A DNA stretch of 64,000 nucleotides from Sphingomonas sp. BK580 (lineage in GTDB: Bacteria > Pseudomonadota > Alphaproteobacteria > Sphingomonadales > Sphingomonadaceae): NCBI RefSeq assembly GCF_014194975.1, contig NZ_JACIAY010000014.1, forward strand, positions 62,001-126,000, in the 5' to 3' direction. The position numbers were made by a program, and so were the translations under genes. The first letter of the stretch is position 1. Each line of letters starts with the position of its first letter. The notes under the pieces are model-generated. The model worked only from the letters and a program-made list of their open reading frames with translations. It made no database searches and was not told the origin of the DNA. Below, in pieces: positions 18,123 to 26,136 of the stretch.

Positions 18123-18202
18123 GCGCTCCGGCGGACGCGGGAGCCCAGGGCCGCGGGGATCGCGTTCGCCGCGCCGGGCTCCTCCGTGCGCAGGCGCGCG
18201 GG
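18123..18202. repeat. Dispersed double-hairpin repeat (copy 2, degenerate), upstream of obg
   Basis: GCGCTCCGGCGGACGCGGGA followed by GCCCAGGGCC opens the element, and GGGCTCCTCCGTGCGCAGG closes it. The architecture is the same as at 16890-16966 but with more mismatches in both hairpins. It sits about 70 bases upstream of the obg start, so it lies in or near the obg promoter or leader. Confidence 0.7.
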
Positions 18203-18241
18203 AGGGTTCAAACGAGATTGGTCCTGTCCTAGGAGAAGCCC

Positions 18242-18721
18242 GTGGCGCACGGAGCGCCGATGGAGCGGGCCTTGGTCGACAGTAGCTGGAACCGCGGCGG
18301 AACAGCGATCGCGGGCGAACGCCGCGACGCCGGGACGCGCGCCGACGCGCGCGCCCGGTCGAGCGAGGCGCGCGCCGCCGCCCGCGCAGAGGCGGTGACG
18401 ACGCGGCTCGAATCGCGCGCCGTCGCACGTGAGGCGCAGGCGCAGGAGCGCGAGGCGGCGCGCCGGTCGCGCCGCGAGGCCGCGGCGGCGCTGGCCGAGC
18501 GCGACCCGCATCGCGCCGCGGCCGAGCGCAAGCGCGGCTCGGGGCGGCGCGACGTGGTGCGGCAGGACCGCGACGTCAGCGGCTATGCCACGCTCGTCGA
18601 CGGCGAGCGGATCCGGACGCTGGCGGCGCGCGGCGCGAGCGTCGCCGGGCTGGCGGCGGTGTTCGGCCTGGCCGAGGACGAGATCGCGCGCGTGCTCGCC
18701 GCGGACACGGAGGCGGCGTGA
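18242..18721 (+). CDS. Arg/Ala-rich hypothetical protein
   Basis: A 159-residue, very basic protein starting at GTG 18242, six bases after an AGGAG site. Residues about 25-115 are an almost uninterrupted Arg/Ala/Glu helix-prone stretch (for example RSRREAAAALAERDPHRAAA), likely a long charged helix. Residues about 115-159 look like a small helix-turn-helix-like or degenerate DNA-binding end: IRTLAARGASVAGLAAVFGL then AEDEIARVL, which resembles a sigma-70-like or resolvase-type HTH. This suggests a sequence- or nucleoid-binding role, but that is inference. Its stop overlaps the start of the next gene (TGATG). Confidence 0.6.
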   Translation: MAHGAPMERALVDSSWNRGGTAIAGERRDAGTRADARARSSEARAAARAEAVTTRLESRAVAREAQAQEREAARRSRREAAAALAERDPHRAAAERKRGSGRRDVVRQDRDVSGYATLVDGERIRTLAARGASVAGLAAVFGLAEDEIARVLAADTEAA

Positions 18722-19074
18722 TGGTGGCGGCAGCGTGGGACGGCGCGGCGGTGCGCACCTGGCTGGAGCGCCGAGTCGCGGCGGCGCGCGCCGACCAGGT
18801 CACCGCCGAGCGCCGCGGTCGCGACCGTCAGGACGATTGCGACCAGGCCGCGGCCGAGGAGATGGTGTGCGCGGCGCTGCTGCGAAGCGGGGCGAGCGAC
18901 AGCCAGGACTCGCTGACCGCCGCGCTCAAGGCGCTGCAGGCCGAGGACGAGTTCATCTGGCGCGGCATCTACGACGATCGCAAGTTCGATCGCCACGCGC
19001 GCGGGCAGATCCGCAAGCTGATGAAGATGGCGAAGACCAACACCGGATTCGAGCGGCTCGGCCACTACCAGTGA
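18721..19074 (+). CDS. Hypothetical protein coupled to the Arg-rich gene
   Basis: A 117-residue protein starting at ATG 18721 inside the stop of the preceding gene, so the two are translationally coupled. It is charged and helical, with RRGRDRQDDCDQAAAEEMV in the middle and a conserved-looking C-terminal part, DEFIWRGIYDDRKFDRHARG then QIRKLMKMAKTNTGFERLGH. No signal peptide or membrane helix is seen. Family not recognised. The pairing with a basic HTH-ended protein and the codon use like that of the neighbours argue for a real gene. Confidence 0.6.
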   Translation: MVAAAWDGAAVRTWLERRVAAARADQVTAERRGRDRQDDCDQAAAEEMVCAALLRSGASDSQDSLTAALKALQAEDEFIWRGIYDDRKFDRHARGQIRKLMKMAKTNTGFERLGHYQ

Positions 19075-19095
19075 GGCCGCCGCCCGCATGACTAC

Positions 19096-19123
19096 GGGTC
19101 CGGCACCCGAAGGTACCGGACCC
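19096..19123. terminator. Hairpin after the Arg-rich pair
   Basis: GGGTCCGG (19096-19103) pairs with CCGGACCC (19116-19123); ACC/GGT extends the stem around a CGAA loop. It starts 22 bases after the stop of the 117-residue gene. There is no T-run, so it may be a stabilising hairpin or a Rho-independent-like terminator of weak form. Confidence 0.5.
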
Positions 19124-19209
19124 GCGCCCTCCTACTCTACGCGAGGGAACTCGTGGCGGTCGGGACGGCGGGGCCGCTCGGCCGCGCCCGCCCCAGTAAC
19201 CGCAAGAAG

Positions 19210-19569
19210 TTAACGGCAGTACCGCGGGTTGTTCGACTTCTCGATCGCGTTGCCCGCGACCGCGCCGCCGACGCCGCCGAGCACCGTGCCGAGCGTGCGG
19301 TCACCGCGCGAGTCGATCACCCGGCCGAGCAGGCCGCCCGCGATCGCGCCGACCACCGTCCCGGTGGTGCCGCCCGAGCAGCGCTGGTTGTAACTGTACC
19401 GGCGCGAGTCGCCGCGGCGGTCATAGTCGCGGTAGCTGCTGCGGTCGTGGCGATAGTCGCGATAGTCGCGGTCATAGCGGCCGTAACGCTGCGCGTCGGC
19501 GGCGGTCGGCACGATCGCGGCGGTGCCCATCGCGAGCGCGGCGCCAGCCAGAGCGAGATTCTTGAACAT
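19210..19569 (-). CDS. Glycine-zipper 2TM (17 kDa antigen-like) envelope protein
   Basis: A 119-residue exported protein. The signal peptide is MFKNLALAGAALAMGTAAIV to about residue 26 (ADAQ). An Arg/Tyr/Asp-rich segment follows (RYGRYDRDYRDYRHDRSSYR). The C-terminal half has the glycine-zipper pattern GTVVGAIAGGLLGRVIDSRG then GTVLGGVGGAVAGNAI, as in the Rickettsia 17 kDa antigen and SlyB-like outer-membrane proteins. There is no lipobox, so it is probably periplasmic or peripheral to the membrane. Two cysteines (QRCSGG and RYCR) may form a disulfide. Confidence 0.88.
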   Translation of the reverse strand: MFKNLALAGAALAMGTAAIVPTAADAQRYGRYDRDYRDYRHDRSSYRDYDRRGDSRRYSYNQRCSGGTTGTVVGAIAGGLLGRVIDSRGDRTLGTVLGGVGGAVAGNAIEKSNNPRYCR

Positions 19570-19719
19570 CTGTCATCTCCCGTTTGCTTGTTCCGGTCGG
19601 CGGGGCTGCCCGTCGATGATGCGGTTATGCTCGAGTCGCGTTGAGCCGACCCTGAATGCACCCGTTATCGAAGGTTCATCCTCCTTTCCCCCGCGGCACC
19701 GCCCCCGTAGAGCGCCGCG

Positions 19720-20685
19720 ATGCGCTGGTTCCTCTCCCTGCTCGCGGTGCTGCTGCTGGTGCCGGGCTGGACCGGCGACGCGCGACTGCCGCTGCTCGCG
19801 CCCGACGCCGGGCTGCGCGCGCGTGCGATCGTGCCGCCGGGCGGCTGGCCGCGTCGGATCGGTCCGCTCGCGCCGGTGGGCGCGCTGTCGCTCGAGTCGG
19901 ACGATCGCGACTTCGGCGGCTTCTCGGCGCTGGCGCTGCGCGGTGATGAGGCGGTGCTGCTCAGCGATGGCGGCCAATTCCTGCGGCTCAGCATCGCGCG
20001 CCGCCGGATCGAGCGGCGCGCGATCGTCTCGCTGCGCGACGGGCCCGGCACCGGCTGGATGAAACTGGACCGCGACACCGAGTCGCTGGTGCTCGATCGC
20101 GCCAGCGGCGTCGCCTGGATCGGCTATGAGCGGGTCAACGCGATCTGGCGCTACGCCCCCGACCTCGCGCACGCCACCGCGACTGTGGCGCCGACAGCGA
20201 TGCGTCGGTGGGGTGACAATACCGGCCCCGAGTCGCTCGTCCGCCTGAACGACGGCCGCTTCCTCGTGATCCAGGAGGGTTGGCGCAACATGCGCGAGCC
20301 GCGCGGCGCGCTGCTGTTCGACGGTGACCCGACCGCGCCGGGTGCGGTCGGTGCAGCGCTGCGGTATCAACCGCCCGAGGGCTTCGCGCCGAGTGACGCG
20401 ACGGTGCTGCCGGACGGCGACGTGCTCGTGCTCAATCGCCGCTGGCACTTCCCGCCGCTGCGGTTCGATTCGGTCGTCGTGCGAATCGCGCGCGATTCGA
20501 TCCGGCCGGGCGCGCTGCTCCGCGGACGCGTGGTGGCGGACATCAGCGCGGCGATGGCGCACGAGAACGCCGAGGGGATCGCCGCGACGGTCGAGCGCGG
20601 GACGACGATGATCTGGGTGGTCACCGACAACGACACCAATCGCTGGCGTCCGACGGTGCTCGCCAAATTTCGCTGGCTCGGCTGA
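19720..20685 (+). CDS. Esterase-like activity of phytase family protein
   Basis: A 321-residue secreted beta-propeller-like protein. The N-terminal signal is MRWFLSLLAVLLLVPGW. Family segments are FGGFSALALRGDEAVLLSDG, RDTESLVLDRASGVAWIGYE, GDNTGPESLVRLNDGRFLVI, PSDATVLPDGDVLVLNR and NAEGIAAT. The Asp/Glu residues in these loops are those expected to bind metal in the phytase-like fold. Substrate is not established; members are predicted phosphoesterases. It converges on rpmB with a perfect hairpin between them. Confidence 0.85.
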   Translation: MRWFLSLLAVLLLVPGWTGDARLPLLAPDAGLRARAIVPPGGWPRRIGPLAPVGALSLESDDRDFGGFSALALRGDEAVLLSDGGQFLRLSIARRRIERRAIVSLRDGPGTGWMKLDRDTESLVLDRASGVAWIGYERVNAIWRYAPDLAHATATVAPTAMRRWGDNTGPESLVRLNDGRFLVIQEGWRNMREPRGALLFDGDPTAPGAVGAALRYQPPEGFAPSDATVLPDGDVLVLNRRWHFPPLRFDSVVVRIARDSIRPGALLRGRVVADISAAMAHENAEGIAATVERGTTMIWVVTDNDTNRWRPTVLAKFRWLG

Positions 20686-20699
20686 GCCGCACACGCGAA

Positions 20700-20730
20700 G
20701 CGGCCCGCCGTCACCGGGACGGCGGGCCGC
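20700..20730. terminator. Bidirectional hairpin terminator between esterase gene and rpmB
   Basis: A perfect 13-base stem (20700-20712 with 20718-20730; arm GCGGCCCGCCGTC) with loop ACCGG sits between two convergent stops. There is no clear T-run on either side, so termination strength is uncertain. Confidence 0.8.
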
Positions 20731-20754
20731 GATCGATCGGATCGGGGAAGCGGA

Positions 20755-21051
20755 TCAGGCCGCGACGGCGGCGGCGCGCTTCTTCACGATGTCGCGCTTG
20801 AGGCGGCGCGCCTTGAGCGACAGCTTGTCGTCCGAGGTCTTGACCAGCCAGTTGTCCAGCCCGCCGTTATGCTCGACCGAGCGCAGACCGTGGGTCGAGA
20901 CGCGCAGCGACACCGAACGCTCCAGCGCGTCCGACAGCAGCGTGACGTTCTGCAGGTTCGGCAGAAACGTGCGCTTGGTCTTGTTGTTGGCGTGGGAGAC
21001 GTTGTGCCCCACCTGCCGGCCCTTGCCGGTCAGCTCGCAGATGCGCGACAT
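20755..21051 (-). CDS. rpmB: 50S ribosomal protein L28
   Basis: A 98-residue ribosomal protein. MSRICELTGKGRQVGHNVSH is the diagnostic N-terminus, followed by ANNKTKRTFLPNLQNV and VSTHGLRSVEHNGGLDNWL. The C-terminus is extended (KRDIVKKRAAAVAA), as in alphaproteobacteria. It lacks the zinc-binding cysteines of the C+ form. It is a single-gene unit; the usual partner rpmG is not adjacent. Confidence 0.97.
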   Translation of the reverse strand: MSRICELTGKGRQVGHNVSHANNKTKRTFLPNLQNVTLLSDALERSVSLRVSTHGLRSVEHNGGLDNWLVKTSDDKLSLKARRLKRDIVKKRAAAVAA

Positions 21052-21226
21052 GTGATCGATCCTGAATATCGGTTGCCCGGAAAGTGGGGCGCGATAGCCC
21101 GCGGCGGCCGATCGGTCAAGCGATCACGCGACCGGCCAAGTCGGGCCAGCGGCAACCTCGCTCCCGGCGGCGCGTTGTAGCGGCTCAAGCGTTGTTGCGC
21201 TAACGTACCGATCGGGAGGATATCAC

Positions 21227-21454
21227 ATGCGCATGTTGCTCGCTCTGGTGGGGATCGCGGCCCTGGTGCTGCTCGCCGCGATGATGCTGGGATTCGTCAA
21301 GTTCGATCAGACGCAGACCGCGCAGCTGCCGCGGCTCGAGGGCGGGCAGGCGCCCAAGTTCGAGGCGGACGTCGCCAAGGTCAGCGTCGGCACCGAGAAC
21401 AAGACGGTCGAGGTGCCCAAGGTCGACATCCAGAAGCCCGGCGAGCAGCGCTGA
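21227..21454 (+). CDS. Small membrane-anchored hypothetical protein
   Basis: A 75-residue protein with one N-terminal hydrophobic helix (MLLALVGIAALVLLAAMMLG) followed by a short soluble tail with Val/Lys/Glu repeats (KFEADVAKVSVG, KTVEVPKVDIQKPG). A GGGAGG ribosome site precedes ATG 21227. The architecture is that of small sphingomonad envelope proteins. The tail may sit in the periplasm. Function unknown. Confidence 0.75.
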   Translation: MRMLLALVGIAALVLLAAMMLGFVKFDQTQTAQLPRLEGGQAPKFEADVAKVSVGTENKTVEVPKVDIQKPGEQR

Positions 21455-21517
21455 GGCAGAGCGGCGCCACGCCGCTCGGGCTGGCGGAGGCGCGCGCGCC
21501 ACGCTAGGCGCGCCGGC

Positions 21518-21973
<456 letters not shown>

Positions 21974-22130
21974 GCGGTCGCGCGCGGTCTGCCCGGACGC
22001 GCCCGCCACCTAGACGCCCGATGAATGCCACATTCCGGCACGGTTCACCGCGACTCGGCTAACCATCGCAACAGGCTCGCATCACTCTGCGTTGGACCCA
22101 TCATGCGAACCGAGTTGAGGAGGTCTTGAG

Positions 22131-22514
22131 ATGTCGGGACTGTGGAAGAAGGCCGGGCTCGCCACCGTGCTGGCGGCGACCGCGCTGACCAGCGCCGCGC
22201 CCGCCGAGGCGCAACGCTACTGGCGCCATCGCGACCGCGGCGGCGACGCGGCGACAGGGGCGCTGATCGGTGGTGTGATCGGCCTGGGGCTGGGCGCGGC
22301 GATCGCGTCGAACAACCGCGACCGCTACTACGATCGCTACGACCGCGGCTATTACGCCGATCGTGGCTATTACGACCGCGGCTACTACCCGGCGCCACCG
22401 CCGCGGGTCTACTACCGTGAATATGCCCCGCCGCCGCGGGCCTATTACTACGAGCCGCGCGGCTATTACCGCGACTATTACCGGCCGCGTGGCTATTACG
22501 GCTACGGCTACTGA
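22131..22514 (+). CDS. Tyr/Gly/Arg-rich secreted repeat protein
   Basis: A 127-residue exported protein with a strong GAGGAGG site upstream. The signal peptide ends PAEAQ (about residue 27). A glycine-zipper helix GALIGGVIGLGLGAAIA follows. Residues about 65-127 are a low-complexity Tyr/Arg/Gly/Pro region of short imperfect units (RGYYDRGYYP, PPPRVYYREY, RGYYRDYY) ending GYYGYGY. It resembles RcnB-like or glycine-zipper envelope proteins of sphingomonads. Tyr-rich tails could self-associate or bind metal; that is inference. It shares its layout with the gene at 19210-19569. Confidence 0.8.
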   Translation: MSGLWKKAGLATVLAATALTSAAPAEAQRYWRHRDRGGDAATGALIGGVIGLGLGAAIASNNRDRYYDRYDRGYYADRGYYDRGYYPAPPPRVYYREYAPPPRAYYYEPRGYYRDYYRPRGYYGYGY

Positions 22515-22523
22515 CCTTATCGG

Positions 22524-22553
22524 CGGCGCGGGAGCGATCCCGCGCCGTTTTTT
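22524..22553 (+). terminator. Rho-independent terminator of the Tyr/Gly-rich gene
   Basis: A 10-base stem (22524-22533 with 22538-22547) with a GCGA loop, followed directly by six T residues. It starts 10 bases after the stop. Confidence 0.93.
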
Positions 22554-22592
22554 GATGGCCTGAGCGCGCGGATTGCGGCATGGCGCCGCGCC

Positions 22593-22877
22593 ATGACCGA
22601 CACGCCCCCCGACCACCTCTCGATCGACCCGTCGAGCCCGCATTTCGACCAGGCCGCGCTCCAGCGCGGCGTCGGCATCCGCTTCAAGGGCGTGGAGCGC
22701 CGCGACGTCGAGGAATATAGCCTCTCCGAGGGATGGATCCGCGTCGCGCTCGGCAAGAAGGTCGATCGCCACGGCCGCCCGCTGACGATCAAGCTGACCG
22801 GCCCGGTCGAGGCCTGGTTCGAGCGCGGCGGCGAAGATGCGGGCGCTGGGGAAGCGGGCCGGGGCGAGTCGGAGTAA
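22593..22877 (+). CDS. DUF3297 family protein
   Basis: A 94-residue protein. TDTPPDHLSIDPSSPHFDQA at the N-terminus, then GVGIRFKGVERRDVEEY, LSEGWIRVALGKKVDRHGRP and LTIKLTGPVEAWFE define DUF3297, a small conserved family without known function. No signal peptide or membrane helix. The acidic C-terminus (GGEDAGAGEAGRG) is variable. It has its own ATG shortly after the terminator at 22524-22553, so it is likely a separate transcription unit. Confidence 0.88.
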   Translation: MTDTPPDHLSIDPSSPHFDQAALQRGVGIRFKGVERRDVEEYSLSEGWIRVALGKKVDRHGRPLTIKLTGPVEAWFERGGEDAGAGEAGRGESE

Positions 22878-22900
22878 ACGTCGGCCGCACGGCCTCTTAG

Positions 22901-23104
22901 ATCCCCCCTGCAAGGGAAGGGGAATCGCGCCCGATGGGCGTGGTGGAGGGGTGTCGCCGGTGGTGAGCCGGTGACCTCGCCCGGCAACGACACCCCTCGA
23001 CCAAGCCTACGGCGTGCCAGCGCGGGGCTTTGGCCTGCCCCCCGTGTGCCAAGATCGTGTCCGGGGGACACGACCTCGCCCGCGCTCCCCTGCAAGGGGA
23101 GGGT
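22901..23104. repeat. Composite inverted repeat, 'gtggaggggtgt ... cacccct' family
   Basis: This fills the gap between two convergent genes (DUF3297 and the ABC-F ATPase). The outer arms are CCCCCTGCAAGGGAAGGG and CTCCCCTGCAAGGGGAGGG, each a small hairpin. Inner segments are GTGGAGGGGTGTCGCCGG and CGACACCCCTCGACC, then GTGTCCGGGGGACACGACCT. The same module order is seen at 36196-36355. Confidence 0.8.
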
Positions 23105-23114
23105 CTACCGCTTC

Positions 23115-24977
23115 TCAGTTCGCGCTCTCCAGTGTCTCGCTCGCCTCCATCCAGCGCAGCTCGACCGTGTCGAGCACCGCCTGGACGTCGCCGCGCATCC
23201 GGCTCAGCTCGCCCATCGGCCTGCCGCGCCAGCGCGGGTCGGCGCCGCCCGGGTCCGCCATCGCGCGCTCGATCCCTGAGCGCTCCGCGGTCAATCGCGC
23301 GATCTCCGCCTCCAGCTCGCGCACCGTCTTGCGCAGCGCGGCGTCGCGGTCGCGCCGCTCCGCCGCGGCCTTCTTGTCGGCCTTCCGCTCGGCCTTGCTC
23401 ATCCCCGGCTTGGCGGGATCGCCCTTGAGCACGAAGGCGATGTAATCGTCGAGGCTGCCGTCGAACTCGCGCGCGGTGCCCTCGTCGACCAGCACCAGCC
23501 GGTCGGCGGTGAGCTCGAGCATGTGGCGGTCGTGGCTGACCAGCACTACCGCACCCGAGTAAGCGTTGAGCGCCTGAACCAGCGCCTCGCGCGCGTCGAC
23601 GTCGAGGTGGTTGGTCGGCTCGTCGAGGATCAGCAGGTGCGGGGCCTCGCGCGTGATCAGCGCCAGCGCCAGCCGCGCGCGCTCGCCGCCCGAGAGCTTG
23701 CCCACCTTGGTGGTCGCCTTGTCGCCCGAGAAGCCGAAGCGGCCGAGCTGCGCGCGCACCGCGGCGGGCGTGGCGCCCTTCATGATTCGCGTCATATGCT
23801 CGAGCGGCGTGTCGTCGGTGTCGAGCTCTTCCACCTGATATTGGGTGAAATAACCGACTTTCATCTTCGGGGTCGCGTTCATCGCGCCCTCCAGCGGGGT
23901 CAGCTGCGCCGCGAGCAGCCGCGCCAGCGTGGTCTTGCCGTTGCCGTTGCGCCCGAGCAGCGCGACTCGGTCGTCGGGATCGAGCCGCAGGTTGAGCCGC
24001 TTGAGGATCGGCGTGGCGTTATAGCCGACGCTGGCGAGATCGAGCGTGATCAGCGGGGGGCGCAGCTCGCTCGGGTCCGGGAAGCCGAACGACAGCGTCG
24101 GGTCGTTCGCCATCTCGGCGATCGGCTGCATCTTGGCGAGCATCTTCTGCCGGCTCTGCGCCTGTTTGGCGGTCGACGCGCGCGCCGAGTTCTTGGCGAT
24201 GTACGACTGCAGTTTCTCGCGCTGCGCCGCCTGGTTGGCGCGCGCCGCCTCGAGCTGTGCCATGCGCTCGGCGCGCTGGCGCTCGAACGCGTCATAGCCG
24301 CCCGGGTAGAGCGTGATCTTGCCGCCCTGGAGGTGAAGGATATGGTCGACGACGTTGTTGAGGAAGTCGCGCTCGTGGCTGACCACGACGATCGTCGCGG
24401 GATAACCCTTGAGGAAGTCCTCCAGCCACATCACCGCCTCGAGGTCGAGGTGGTTCGAGGGCTCGTCGAGCAGGAGCAGGTCGGGCTGCGAGAAGAGCAG
24501 CGCCGCCAGCGCGACGCGCATCTTCCACCCGCCCGAGAAGCTATCGAGCGGGCGCTGCTGCATCTCCTCGTCGAAGCCGAGTCCGATCAGGATCTGCGCC
24601 GCGCGCGCGGGCGCGGTATAGGCGTCGATCGCGATCAGCCGCTCATAGACGTCGCCGAGCCGGTCGGGATCCTCGCACGTCTCGCTCTCGATCATCAGCG
24701 CGGCGCGCTCGAGGTCGGCGGCGATCACCGTGTCGAAGGGTGTGGCGTCGCCCGCGGGCGCCTCCTGCGCGATATAGCCGAGGCGCGCGCCCTTGGGCAT
24801 GTCCGCCGAGCCGTCGTCGGGCTCGAGCTGGCCGGCGATGACGCGCACCAGCGTCGATTTGCCCGCGCCGTTGCGTCCGATCAGGCCGACGCGGCTGCCG
24901 GGCGGGAGCGCCGCGGTCGCGCCGTCGAGGATCGTGCGCCCGCCGAGGCGCACGGTGATGCCGTTGAGGTTGAGCAT
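23115..24977 (-). CDS. ABC-F family ribosome-associated ATPase
   Basis: A 620-residue protein with two ABC ATPase domains and no membrane segment, so an ABC-F (Uup/EttA/YheS) factor acting on ribosomes. Walker A motifs are GLIGRNGAGKSTLVRV and ALLGRNGNGKTTLARLL. Signatures are SGGWKMRVALAALL and LSGGERARLALAL; Walker B segments are LLLLDEPSNHLD and LLILDEPTNHLD. The interdomain linker (about 240-300) is Arg/Lys/Gln-rich, matching the P-site tRNA interaction motif. The C-terminal coiled coil, about 525-600, is Lys/Arg/Glu rich (KAERKADKKAAAERRDRD) and resembles the YheS/Uup tail. It may rescue stalled ribosomes; the exact subfamily is uncertain. Confidence 0.93.
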   Translation of the reverse strand: MLNLNGITVRLGGRTILDGATAALPPGSRVGLIGRNGAGKSTLVRVIAGQLEPDDGSADMPKGARLGYIAQEAPAGDATPFDTVIAADLERAALMIESETCEDPDRLGDVYERLIAIDAYTAPARAAQILIGLGFDEEMQQRPLDSFSGGWKMRVALAALLFSQPDLLLLDEPSNHLDLEAVMWLEDFLKGYPATIVVVSHERDFLNNVVDHILHLQGGKITLYPGGYDAFERQRAERMAQLEAARANQAAQREKLQSYIAKNSARASTAKQAQSRQKMLAKMQPIAEMANDPTLSFGFPDPSELRPPLITLDLASVGYNATPILKRLNLRLDPDDRVALLGRNGNGKTTLARLLAAQLTPLEGAMNATPKMKVGYFTQYQVEELDTDDTPLEHMTRIMKGATPAAVRAQLGRFGFSGDKATTKVGKLSGGERARLALALITREAPHLLILDEPTNHLDVDAREALVQALNAYSGAVVLVSHDRHMLELTADRLVLVDEGTAREFDGSLDDYIAFVLKGDPAKPGMSKAERKADKKAAAERRDRDAALRKTVRELEAEIARLTAERSGIERAMADPGGADPRWRGRPMGELSRMRGDVQAVLDTVELRWMEASETLESAN

Positions 24978-25057
24978 GCGCGCGCGTCTACCGCATCATG
25001 GGCGGAGCGGGAAGGTGGGTCGGTGGAGCGGTGCGGCGAGGTTCCCGGCGTAGCCCT

Positions 25058-25163
25058 CCTTCCGCCATCCCGGCGCGGGCGGGGATCCACGGTCCCGCCG
25101 TCGCCTCCCCGCCTCGGGTATGCGGCCCAGTGGATCCCGGCCCGCGCCGGGATGACGGAAGGA
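25058..25163. repeat. Inverted repeat, 'gccatcccgg' family
   Basis: The left arm TCCTTCCGCCATCCCGGCGC and GGGGATCCAC are mirrored by GTGGATCCCGGCCCGCGCCG and GGATGACGGAAGGA. The pair lies between the trhO stop and the ABC-F start on the same strand. It is related to the arms at 39043-39140 and to the element in imuB. Confidence 0.85.
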
Positions 25164-25215
25164 GAGTATGGGCGGGCGGTACCGTGCTCCCGCGCCGGCA
25201 GGAACACGACTAGCG

Positions 25216-26136
25216 CTAGAATTGGCGGCCGACATGCGCCTCGCCGCGCGACTCGGCGAGCCGCTGCTGGCGGTGGCGCTCGGCGTAGCCGGCACGCTGC
25301 GCGTCGTCGCGCGACGCATGGCAGGCGGGGCAGCTCACCCCCTCGACGTACAGCGGCGAGGCGCGATCCGCCGCGCTCACCGGCATGCGGCAGGCGTGAC
25401 ACAGCAGGTGCGTCCCCGGCGCCAAGCCATGGCCGACCGCGACCCGCTGGTCGAACACGAAGCATTCGCCCGACCAGCGGCTCTCCGCGGCGGGCACTTC
25501 CTCGAGGTAGCGCAGGATGCCGCCGTCGAGGTGGTGGACCTGCTCGACCCCCTCGCGCCTGAGCAGCGCGGTCGACTTCTCGCAGCGGATCCCGCCGGTG
25601 CAGAACATCGCCACGCGCGTCTTGCCCGCCAGCAACGTGTCGCGGTGGGCGCGGAACCAGGCCGGGAAGTCGGCGAAGCTCGCGGTGCCCGGGTCGACCG
25701 CGCCGGCGAAGCTGCCGACGCGCACCTCATAGGCGTTGCGCGTGTCGATCACGAGCGTGGCGGGATCGTCGATCAGCGCGTTCCACTCGGCCGGCGCGAC
25801 ATAGTGGCCGGCCTCGGTGAGCGGGTCGACCGGCTCGCCCATCGTCACGATCTCGCGCTTCACCTTCACCTTGAGCCGGTGGAACGGCGAGGCGTCGGCC
25901 CAGCTGTGCTTGAGCGACAGGACGCCGCCGGACAGCGCGCGGATCGGCGCGAGCAGCCGGTCGAGCGCCTCCGGCGCTCCCGCCACGGTACCGTTCACCC
26001 CCTCGCTCGCGAGGAGCAGCGTGCCGCGCACGCCGCCGGCGCGCGCGATCTCCAGCAGCGGGCCGCGCAGCGCGCGCGGGTCGTCGAGCCGCGCGAAGCG
26101 GTAGAGCGCGTCGACGCGGACGGGCGCGTCGCTCAA
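25216..26136 (-). CDS. trhO: tRNA uridine(34) hydroxylase TrhO (rhodanese-like)
   Basis: A 306-residue YceA/TrhO family protein that hydroxylates U34 of certain tRNAs to ho5U. TTG 26136 is chosen: it overlaps the stop of the response regulator gene (TTGA) and yields SDAPVRVDALYRFARLDD, the expected N-terminus; the open frame upstream of it is the regulator gene in another frame. The N-terminal domain has LLLASEGVNGTVAG. The rhodanese domain has VIDTRNAYEVRVGSF and the active-site loop MFCTGGIRCEKST, with the two conserved Cys. A C-terminal Cys-rich part (LCHACRMPV, VSCPACHAS) may bind zinc. Confidence 0.88.
   Translation of the reverse strand: MSDAPVRVDALYRFARLDDPRALRGPLLEIARAGGVRGTLLLASEGVNGTVAGAPEALDRLLAPIRALSGGVLSLKHSWADASPFHRLKVKVKREIVTMGEPVDPLTEAGHYVAPAEWNALIDDPATLVIDTRNAYEVRVGSFAGAVDPGTASFADFPAWFRAHRDTLLAGKTRVAMFCTGGIRCEKSTALLRREGVEQVHHLDGGILRYLEEVPAAESRWSGECFVFDQRVAVGHGLAPGTHLLCHACRMPVSAADRASPLYVEGVSCPACHASRDDAQRAGYAERHRQQRLAESRGEAHVGRQF

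Noticed and set aside
22300..22510. Short tandem-like units suggesting a CRISPR or satellite
   Set aside because: The periodicity is irregular and follows RGYY-type codons of a secreted protein; there are no spacers.
23523..25562. A 679-codon plus-strand frame opposite the ABC-F gene
   Set aside because: Antisense shadow; the minus strand holds two full ABC domains.
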